The notes beneath the pieces were generated by a model. The model saw nothing but the letters and a program-made list of their open reading frames with translations, was not told where the DNA came from and did not search any database. From the NCBI GenBank assembly GCA_020444275.1, contig JAHLLG010000002.1:186001-250000 (forward strand): 64,000 nucleotides of DNA, in the 5' to 3' direction. The translations under genes and the position numbers were made by a program. This document shows positions 45,522 to 53,500 of the stretch, in pieces. The DNA comes from Bacteroidota bacterium (lineage in GTDB: Bacteria; Bacteroidota; Bacteroidia; Bacteroidales; UBA12077). How positions within the stretch are numbered: position 1 is the first letter of the stretch; the number at the start of each line of letters is the position of its first letter.

Positions 45522-45555
45522 ATTAAGCTAAGTTGTTAATTCTAAATTAAATACT

Positions 45556-46014
45556 ATGAAGTTACTACACGTGCTAACCATTACCCTGGTTTTTATCTTT
45601 GCTTCTTGTCAGAACGAAACAAAACCGGAGATTTCTCAATTAGTAAAAACAGAAAAACATAAAGATGGTATCTTTATACATGTAAGTAGCGGATATGATA
45701 ATCCGCATAGAACATGTATGGCGCTAAGTTTGGCAGTAAAAATGTCGGAATCGCAAGATGTATCTCTCTTCTTTGATATCGAAGGAGTTCGGATTTTAAC
45801 AAAAGATTCCAAAGATATTCAAATGGACAATTTTATGACTTGCCATAGTGCTATTGATACGCTCTTAAATCGAAATGTTCAGATTATGGCGTGCCCCATG
45901 TGCATGGCAAAAGCAGAAATTAAAAAGGAAGACCTTATTGAAGGTATCATCGTTGCGGAAAAAGAGAAATTTTTTAATTTCACGAAAGGACGTATTTTAA
46001 CCATAGATTATTAA
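45556..46014 (+). CDS. DsrE-like lipoprotein
   Basis: The 152-residue protein has a lipoprotein signal peptide with lipobox FASC (Cys near residue 18). The mature part resembles DsrE/DsrF/YchN sulfur-relay proteins: FIHVSSGYDNPHRTCMALSLAVKMSESQDVSLFFDIEGV and a cysteine motif MACPMCMAKAEI near residues 114-125. DsrE-type proteins are usually cytoplasmic and carry persulfides on a cysteine, so a membrane-anchored one is unusual. It is a single gene with its own promoter and terminator. Confidence 0.75.
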   Translation: MKLLHVLTITLVFIFASCQNETKPEISQLVKTEKHKDGIFIHVSSGYDNPHRTCMALSLAVKMSESQDVSLFFDIEGVRILTKDSKDIQMDNFMTCHSAIDTLLNRNVQIMACPMCMAKAEIKKEDLIEGIIVAEKEKFFNFTKGRILTIDY

Positions 46015-46038
46015 AGGTTTTAATCATCTTAAAAGAAG

Positions 46039-46063
46039 ACTTCCGGACCATTAATTCGGAAGT
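46039..46063 (+). terminator. Terminator after the DsrE-like gene
   Basis: Perfect arms ACTTCCG (46039-46045) and CGGAAGT (46057-46063) with an 11-base loop precede a run of six T. Confidence 0.82.
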
Positions 46064-46114
46064 TTTTTATTTATAAAAGCAAAATAAATGTGGATTCGAA
46101 GAGTGTACGATAAT

Positions 46115-46128
46115 GAACATTCGTGTTC
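46115..46128 (+). promoter_or_regulatory. GAACA-TTCG-TGTTC inverted repeat upstream of permease
   Basis: A small perfect inverted repeat around TTCG sits in a segment where AATGAAC occurs twice (46112-46118 and 46132-46138). It is about 130 bases before the permease start, a typical distance for an activator binding site. Confidence 0.35.
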
Positions 46129-46206
46129 TTTAATGAACGCAATATTACTATTCTATTTCGTAGCGTATTTTTTGTAAATATCAGTATGTTAATTCTTTAA
46201 ATATGG

Positions 46207-46223
46207 TTGGTATAGAAATTGGT
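46207..46223 (+). promoter_or_regulatory. Sigma-54-like -24/-12 element before permease
   Basis: TTGGTATAGAAATTGGT compares with TTGGCAC-N5-TTGCA: -24 GG and -12 G are 12 bases apart, with TTG conserved at -12. It lies 34 bases before the ATG and shares TTGGTATRG with the permease promoter at 31693. Confidence 0.42.
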
Positions 46224-46257
46224 GTTTGTTTGACAGTTTCAAAAAAGTTATCCAATT

Positions 46258-48618
46258 ATGATTAAGAACTACATAGTTACCGCAATCCGGAATTTAAAAA
46301 AACACACTGCGTATTCATTAATTAATATTGTAGGACTTGCCATTGGAATGGCATGTACTATTTTAATACTGCTTTGGGTACAGGATGAATTAAAATTTGA
46401 TCAATGGCATCCAAAGAAAGATCGAATCAGACGTGTTCTTGTGCGTTCAATGAATAATGGTCAGCCCTATGAGTTTGCAGTTACACCAGCTGCTTTAGCA
46501 CCTAATATGGCTAAAGATTTTCCTGAAATAGAATATGTTTGTCGTTTTAAAAACTGGGGTCCATGGTTATTTAAATATGGAGAAGGTGAATTTATTCAGG
46601 GGCAAAGTGGAGCCATAGATTCAACAGCCTTTAAAATATTTGGGTTTACGTTTATTAAAGGTAATCCGGATGAGGCTTTAAATGATCCACACAGCGTAGT
46701 ATTAACCCAGGAATTATCAGAAAGAATCTTTGGTGATGAAGATCCAATTGGTAAATTATTGGAGGTGCGCAACCGGGGCGCATTTAAAGTTACCGGAGTA
46801 ATAGAAAATTTTCATCATTCCCATTTTGATGCTGAATTTTTATTCCCTTTTTCTATTTTACGAGAAGATGGTGAAAATATTGACGAAATGGGGCAGGGAT
46901 CGTATAATTTTACAACCTATTTTTTACTTAAGAATAGCAATCAGGCCAAAGTTGTTGATGAAAAACTGGAAAGATATCTGGATCAATTTTCTGAAGAGAA
47001 TGAGACAGAACTATTTAGTCAATCGATTAAAGATATTTATCTCAAATCGAATTTTGCATACGATTTTACTTTCCGCGGTGATCTGAACAATGTGATCACT
47101 TTTTCGGCCATTGCATTTCTTGTACTGTTAATTGCCTGTATTAATTTTATGAATTTGACAACTGCTCGTTCTAGCAATAGAGCTAAAGAGATTGGTTTAA
47201 GAAAAGTGGTTGGCGCCAAAAGAAATAATATCATATCTCAATTTTTTAGCGAATCAATTTTTATGTCGATTTTATCATTTCTAATTGCAATGGTTCTGGT
47301 ATTGTTGTTATTACCGAAGTTTAATGAAATATCGGGTAAAGAATTTACTCCAGACCTGGTAGCAGATCCCTATATACTTATCATGCTCATATTTATTGCC
47401 ATTGTAACTGGTATATTGGCAGGTAGTTATCCGGCAGTATATTTATCGGCATTTAGTCCGTTAAAAACGTTAAAAGGTAAATTAAGTAGTGGTGCAAAGA
47501 GTTCAATGCTTCGTAAGGTGTTGGTAATTATACAGTTTACACTTTCTGTTGCGTTAATAATATCTACTATTTTAATTTCCAATCAGTTAAAATATATCAA
47601 AAATAAAGATTTGGGTTATGAAAAACATAACTTGTTATTTTTAGGCATGAGCGACGGGGTTAGACAAAATTACGAAACGCTAAAACCAATTCTGGAAAAA
47701 GATCCTAATATCGAATCGGTTACGACAAGTCGTGTACTTCCAATTTACGCCTGTCCATCCTTTACCCTTGATGAATGGGAAGGAAAAGATGATGATAGAA
47801 GTATGAGTATGCATTTTATTGGAGTTGGATTCGATTTCTTTAAGACTATGAAAATTGATATTGTTGAAGGTAGAGCTTTTGATGAAAAATTTGCTTCGGA
47901 TACCATAAACTCAATCATAATTAATGAGGAAGCTGTTAAACAAATTGGTTTTAAAGATCCTATTGGAAAGACATTAACTGTATGGGATGAATTAACTATT
48001 GTTGGTGTGATGAAAGACTTTAATTTTAATAATGTTAAAAATAAAATAGCACCTCTAATGTTGCATGTTGCACCTCAACAGGCTAGAATTGCATTTATTC
48101 GATTAAGTCCGGCCTATACCAATAAAACAATAAAAAATATAGAGAAAACATGGAAAACTTTTGAGCCAGACTATGAATTTAACTATGAATTTATGGATGA
48201 ACGACTAGATCGGTTATACAGGGCAGAGCAGCGTAGTAATACGTTAATTAACTATTTTACCATATTTGCTATTTTAATTTCGTGCTTAGGTATTTTTGGC
48301 TTAGCATCGTTTATGGCTGAGCAAAAAACAAAAGAAATTGGTATTAGAAAAGTGCTGGGTGCCAGCGTTACTATTATTGTTAGAATGTTTTCCACTGAGT
48401 TTGTGAAATTAGTTATTATTGGGAATATTTTGGCTTGGCCATTAGCCTATTATGCAATGAATAAATGGTTAGAGAATTTTGCTTATCATACTAAACTGGA
48501 ATGGTGGATGTTTGCTTTGGGTGCTCTGTTATCCATAATTGTAGTGCTATTTACAATTAGTTATCAGTCGTATAGAGCAGCAACCAAAAATCCGGCAGAA
48601 AGCTTACGTTACGAATAG
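46258..48618 (+). CDS. FtsX-like ABC permease
   Basis: The 786-residue protein has the standard plan: LINIVGLAIGMACTILILLWV at the start, FDQWHPKKDRIRRVLV, the central block AKEIGLRKVVGAKRNNI, a second periplasmic domain, and TKEIGIRKVLGASVT in the terminal FtsX block. It ends NPAESLRYE. It appears intact. No ATPase lies nearby. Upstream there is a possible sigma-54-type promoter and an inverted repeat, so it may be under the same kind of NtrC-type control as the permease at 31740. Confidence 0.92.
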   Translation: MIKNYIVTAIRNLKKHTAYSLINIVGLAIGMACTILILLWVQDELKFDQWHPKKDRIRRVLVRSMNNGQPYEFAVTPAALAPNMAKDFPEIEYVCRFKNWGPWLFKYGEGEFIQGQSGAIDSTAFKIFGFTFIKGNPDEALNDPHSVVLTQELSERIFGDEDPIGKLLEVRNRGAFKVTGVIENFHHSHFDAEFLFPFSILREDGENIDEMGQGSYNFTTYFLLKNSNQAKVVDEKLERYLDQFSEENETELFSQSIKDIYLKSNFAYDFTFRGDLNNVITFSAIAFLVLLIACINFMNLTTARSSNRAKEIGLRKVVGAKRNNIISQFFSESIFMSILSFLIAMVLVLLLLPKFNEISGKEFTPDLVADPYILIMLIFIAIVTGILAGSYPAVYLSAFSPLKTLKGKLSSGAKSSMLRKVLVIIQFTLSVALIISTILISNQLKYIKNKDLGYEKHNLLFLGMSDGVRQNYETLKPILEKDPNIESVTTSRVLPIYACPSFTLDEWEGKDDDRSMSMHFIGVGFDFFKTMKIDIVEGRAFDEKFASDTINSIIINEEAVKQIGFKDPIGKTLTVWDELTIVGVMKDFNFNNVKNKIAPLMLHVAPQQARIAFIRLSPAYTNKTIKNIEKTWKTFEPDYEFNYEFMDERLDRLYRAEQRSNTLINYFTIFAILISCLGIFGLASFMAEQKTKEIGIRKVLGASVTIIVRMFSTEFVKLVIIGNILAWPLAYYAMNKWLENFAYHTKLEWWMFALGALLSIIVVLFTISYQSYRAATKNPAESLRYE

Positions 48619-48622
48619 ATTA

Positions 48623-49234
48623 CTACTTAGATAAGATTATCCAAACCATAAAGGGCATTGGAATAATTTCATTACCTGCAAAACCTGCTTTTTGCAGGTT
48701 TTCTTTTGTAACAAAACCATGTTTCTCGGTAGAAAATCCAGAAATATGATATCCTTTCGATTTTAAGAAATCATGAAATGGTTTATAAACATCCTGCTTG
48801 AGCATTACAGTTTTAATAATTTCATAATCTAGCTTTTTACCGTTTTGTGTAATGTGTTTTTGCCATTGTTCAGAATCCAAGAAAGCCTGAATATGATTGG
48901 CTAATACATCAGAATATTCCAGGGGATAACCGATATTAGCTGATCGTAATTCTAAAGAAATACTATCCTCTGCCATATTCCAGAGTTGTTGAATAAATTC
49001 AATTTCATTTTTAAGGATAAATTCGGTACCTGTATGGCTAAAATCAGAAATAGCATAGTGAATCGCATGATAAAAAGATGAGTCTGCAACTTTGTAAAAA
49101 GTCAAAATCCTGACAATACTATCCTTTTCAAGCTTTAAACTATAGTCAACATTAGTTTTACTAATGGTTACCTGAGCGTTTAAAAGACTATTCAACCCAA
49201 GGAATAAATTAAGTATTACAATTAAATTTTTCAT
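48623..49234 (-). CDS. Secreted protein of unknown function
   Basis: The 203-residue protein starts with a signal peptide ending near SLLNAQ. The mature part is mostly helical with YHISGFSTEKHGFVTKENLQKAGF near the end and no cysteine pattern or catalytic motif that I recognise. Its start overlaps the stop of the upstream membrane protein gene by 4 bases, so both are one operon. An inverted repeat within its 3' end (48682-48700) could terminate the convergent permease transcript. Confidence 0.72.
   Translation of the reverse strand: MKNLIVILNLFLGLNSLLNAQVTISKTNVDYSLKLEKDSIVRILTFYKVADSSFYHAIHYAISDFSHTGTEFILKNEIEFIQQLWNMAEDSISLELRSANIGYPLEYSDVLANHIQAFLDSEQWQKHITQNGKKLDYEIIKTVMLKQDVYKPFHDFLKSKGYHISGFSTEKHGFVTKENLQKAGFAGNEIIPMPFMVWIILSK
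48682..48700 (+). terminator. Possible terminator for the convergent permease transcript
   Basis: AACCTGC and GCAGGTT arms around TTTTT are followed by TTCTTTT on the plus strand. It lies inside the 3' coding part of the minus-strand gene, so it may be chance. Confidence 0.4.
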
Positions 49235-49650
49235 CTTTTTTTAATTGAAATATATCGTTTACTGAAAATCCATAACCCGAGCAGAAATATGAGCCACCCT
49301 ATGTGAAAACGTTTACCCTGAAATGTGCCGTTAAGGTCTTCGAGTATGCTTGTAAATTCGAAAAAAGTAACAACAAGGGCAATTCCGGTAAACATTAACG
49401 ATGATTTAAATATTTCTGGAGCCTTTTGCTTATTCGTATTCAATACACCAAATATGACGAATAAAATATATCCAACAATAACTGAGGTTAAATATAACTT
49501 TTGTGAGATTTTGCCTGCATAATCTGTAAGAGGAATAAGCCTTATATCGATGTTATGAAACTCGAAGCCGTTATTCAGGTTAAATTTTACGATCACTATT
49601 TGCGATAGTATTAAACCTAGTATAAGAAGTATGAGAGATGTTCGTTTCAT
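49231..49650 (-). CDS. Four-helix membrane protein, unknown function
   Basis: The 139-residue protein has about four membrane segments (about 5-22, 48-66, 80-98, 112-128) and no recognised motif. It overlaps the following secreted protein gene by 4 bases (ATGA type), which indicates translational coupling. A palindromic repeat lies upstream at 49705-49737. Confidence 0.72.
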   Translation of the reverse strand: MKRTSLILLILGLILSQIVIVKFNLNNGFEFHNIDIRLIPLTDYAGKISQKLYLTSVIVGYILFVIFGVLNTNKQKAPEIFKSSLMFTGIALVVTFFEFTSILEDLNGTFQGKRFHIGWLIFLLGLWIFSKRYISIKKR

Positions 49651-49704
49651 TTTACGTTTTCATATTTTAATCGAAAATAGTAAAAATTATTGAAGTAGAC
49701 AGAA

Positions 49705-49737
49705 AGACCTTCAAGGTTTTCAAAACCTTGAAGGTCT
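49705..49737. repeat. 33-base perfect palindromic repeat
   Basis: Arms AGACCTTCAAGGTTTT and AAAACCTTGAAGGTCT are perfect complements around a single C at 49721. This type of element is familiar from intergenic regions of Bacteroidota and may be a dispersed palindromic repeat. It could also end transcription between the export cluster and the next operon. Confidence 0.85.
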
Positions 49738-49768
49738 ATCCAGGTATTACGTTAATAAATCAAACTAT

Positions 49769-50476
49769 TTAAACAAATTTTTCTCTACGCTGCAAATTAA
49801 CCAGTGCCCACAGTATGGATATGGCAGATCCTACCATAAGCATTAATCTATTTTGATATAAAACATTTTTCCAAACAGATAGACTTATATCGCTGGGCAC
49901 ATCAAACGGATTTAAAAATATATTCCATTTGCTATATTGCAGTGGTTCGTGCAATATCCAGAAAATTAAACCGATAATTATAACAATAACGGCTGCACCG
50001 CTGGCATTGCGAACAAGCGTTGCAAATAAAAATGAGATACTTGATAAAAAGAGAAGGGGATACATGAGTTCATAAACCATTTTTAATACAGGAATTTTTA
50101 GTACTGCAAAAACCGTGAACCACGACATAAGTAGTAAAATTCCTATAAGTAGAATTAAGCTTATTAAAAATCGTAGTAAGTAAACTTTGTATCGGTAGTT
50201 CGGGACACCAAAAATAATTTCGAGCATTCGTGCATCTTTATCGCTTTGAATATTAAAGATTACAGGATAAAAAATGATCAGAATACCAGGTAAAATTAGG
50301 GTACCATAGATGTCATTATCTGCAATAGAAGCATTCGAGAAAAGAATGATTCCTATAACCATTAAAAAGAATGCAATGGCAGCAATCAGAAAATAAATAA
50401 ACTTATTGGCAAATACAATTTTTAAATTGTATTTTAAAATATCCCAACCTAATTTTATTTTATGTGTTATGTTCAT
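49769..50476 (-). CDS. ABC-2-type membrane permease
   Basis: The 235-residue protein has about six membrane helices (for example FIYFLIAAIAFFLMVIGIILF and AAVIVIIIGLIFWIL) and the short extracellular loops of ABC-2 permeases. A hydrophilic LEIIFGVPNYRYKVYLLRF segment between helices looks like the coupling helix. It is 31 bases downstream of the RND-ABC fusion gene on the same strand and is the obvious membrane partner for the fused ATPase. It ends the cluster. Confidence 0.85.
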   Translation of the reverse strand: MNITHKIKLGWDILKYNLKIVFANKFIYFLIAAIAFFLMVIGIILFSNASIADNDIYGTLILPGILIIFYPVIFNIQSDKDARMLEIIFGVPNYRYKVYLLRFLISLILLIGILLLMSWFTVFAVLKIPVLKMVYELMYPLLFLSSISFLFATLVRNASGAAVIVIIIGLIFWILHEPLQYSKWNIFLNPFDVPSDISLSVWKNVLYQNRLMLMVGSAISILWALVNLQRREKFV

Positions 50477-50507
50477 TTTTATTGATTTCTTGTTTCAAAT
50501 TTGAATA

Positions 50508-53500
50508 TTAACTATTCGCTGAACTCATATTATCTTTTGTTAAGAGATATAAATAAGCATCTTCCAGATTGGCTTTTACCAGCTTGGCTTCGGGCGTTGG
50601 AGCTTTGTCTGATAAGCATCTGCAACGTATTTCATCTCCTTCTTTCATATGATGAATAATGGTATAATTCTCTTTAAGATTTTCAAATTCATCCACTGAT
50701 GTTTGTAACATCCACACTTTCTCTTCTGCAATTTTGGCCATTTTAATTGGTTCTCCAAGGTATTGTACTTCTCCTTTTTTCATCACAGCTACTTTGTTAC
50801 ACGAGCTGGCAACGTCTTCAATAATATGTGTTGAGAAAATGACAATGCGTTCTTTACTAAGTTCAACCAAAAGGTTTCTGAAACGAATGCGCTCCCTGGG
50901 GTCAAGACCTGCTGTTGGCTCATCAACCACAAGAATTTTTGGCAAATGCAGCAGGATTTGAGCAATTCCTATTCGCTGCTTCATTCCTCCCGAGAATGAT
51001 CCGATCTTTTCGTGCCGGTTTTCATACATATGCACAGCATGCAGAACATATTCAATGCGTTTATATCTCGCTTCCTGATCAAAAAGTTTCTTTAGAATTC
51101 CCATGTAATTCAAGAAGTCCCAGGCTGTCATATTTTCATACATACCAAATTCCTGAGGTAGGTAACCAATTAAACCTTGTAGTTCTTCTCTTTTTTCTTT
51201 TACATCAAACCCATTGATAGTTATTTGACCGTAACTTTGTTCAAGAATTCCGCAAATTATTCGCATAAGTGTTGACTTACCAGCACCATTAGGTCCGAGC
51301 AATCCAAACATTCCATTTTCAATATCCAGCGAAACTCCTTTAAGCGCTTTAAATGGAATTTTCTTTTTACCAATAATTGGTATAGCCAATACCAATCGAT
51401 AAAAGCCTTTTCGGATTCCCTTAAACTTTCCTTTTATACGGTTAACGTTAACTTTCTTCTTGTATAAATTATCTGATGTTACTTTAATTAAGATTAAGAA
51501 ATACCAAATAGTTCCCATTGGAATAATGAGTCCAAGTAATTCATATTTAGCATAGAATAAATATAAGGCTGCAGCAGGGAATCCCCAGAAAATACTTTGA
51601 TAAAAAAACTGAATACCTATTCTAAGTAATTTCCCTTTCTTTTTTTCTTTTAAGTTATGCGCAAACTTTTTTACTGGTTCCAGCATATAAACAGTTAGGA
51701 CATAAAGGAATATGGGCAGTATAAAATACCATAATCCGCTTTCCAGATGAAAATAAATAAAAAATATTATAAATCCGATGAGTGGTATTTGCCATATAAG
51801 TTGATCAAAATCTTTAATGGTTTTGTATTCGCGTTCAATTCCTAATCGTTTGCGAATATTTATTCCTGATTTCCATTCACGCATAAAGCGACTGTCCCAA
51901 TCGTAAATTTTTACCAGGTTGCGGATTTTGATATGCAGTGAATCGTCTTTGTCGATTAGTTTTTCACTTGCTTTTCTTAAGCTATTTTGGATAAAATAGA
52001 TAGTGGCCGGAACAGCAATAATTAAAATAATAAAATCAATGATTTGCCATACTCGTCGGTCAACCTCAGTAAAAATAAAATAGCTGCCAATAAGCCAGAT
52101 TGATATCTGGATCACTTTAATATAGACTTTCTGATTTTGCATCCATTTTAACGACGACTGTAAACCAGAGTTTAATGTTGGAATAAATACCAATGTAAGT
52201 AAAGTACTTACGGTTAAACCTCCAATAATGGTAATGGCAAACGGAACACCAATCAAAGTTACATATTCGGCTTTACCAAGCGCTAAAGGAATTAAAGCAA
52301 TAATAGTGGTAATGGCAGTAATCAAGATTGGCCTTACACGTGCTAACCCGGCCATCATTAATGCCCTGGATTCACTATAACCTTGTCGGCGAAGTACTCT
52401 TGAATAATCAATTAAAATAATGCCATTGTTGACAACAATTCCCAATAGAATGAGTAGTCCGGTTAATACATTGGTATTCATCAGCGATGTTCCTGTTAAA
52501 ATTAAAAGTACCAATGAACCAATTGCTGCCATTGGTATTGAAAACATCATTACAATTGGGGTTGTAAAGGATTCAAAAACGGAGGAAAGAATCATGTATA
52601 TTAAAATAAATGCCATGAGAAGTAGGAATCCAAATTCTCCCAGGTCATTATCATCGTGCACAACCTCTAATGCCACGCCCGAAGGTAATGTCATACCTTG
52701 TATCAGATCATCAACTTCTAATCGTGCCGATTCCAACAAATCTTTTTCGTCTTGTACTTCGGTAATAAACTGGTAAACTACTTCAAGGTGTTTTTCCTGG
52801 TTTGTTCGTTTAATGGTTGATAATCCTTCGGTAAAATTGAACTTACTTATTTCTTGCAGTTCAAATTCTGTTCCTTGAGTTCCCCGAACCGGAAGTGCTT
52901 TAAGATCTTTAACATCACGTTCTTTTTTATCTTGATCGTAACCTATTGTTTTGATTAGAATATCATATTCGTCATTACCTTGTTTAAATTTTACACCACT
53001 CGAGAATTCATGTTGAAAAGAGTTTAATTCAGAAAGAACTGATGTTACGGGAATATCATATAAAGCCATGAGTTGCTTGTCAAAATTAAGCATTAGCTCA
53101 GGGCGTTTATCAGGAATTCTTACATCTATCTTTTCGATCGATGTTGACTGTCCGAGATAATATTTTACATCGTTGGCTTGGTTTAACATCTTATCAAAAT
53201 CCTGCCCTTTAATAATCACTTTTTCGCGCTGAGTACCTATTCCTAACATTCTGCCAAATGCATCATCTTCATAACTATCACCGCCAAATCTTCTGCCTTG
53301 TGCAGGCGGATCCCAACTAAATTCTGCAGGTTGTAAGTCACTCAATCGATCCATTATATCGTTTTTGATACTAGGAATAGAATGGTTTCTAATGTCTTTA
53401 TAATCATCTACTAATGTTATGGTTAAGGCTGCTTCTTCCGGATAAATCTGGCTTAAAACGTCTTTCTTTTCTTCCAGATCTTCCAGTTTCTTTTCAGCTT

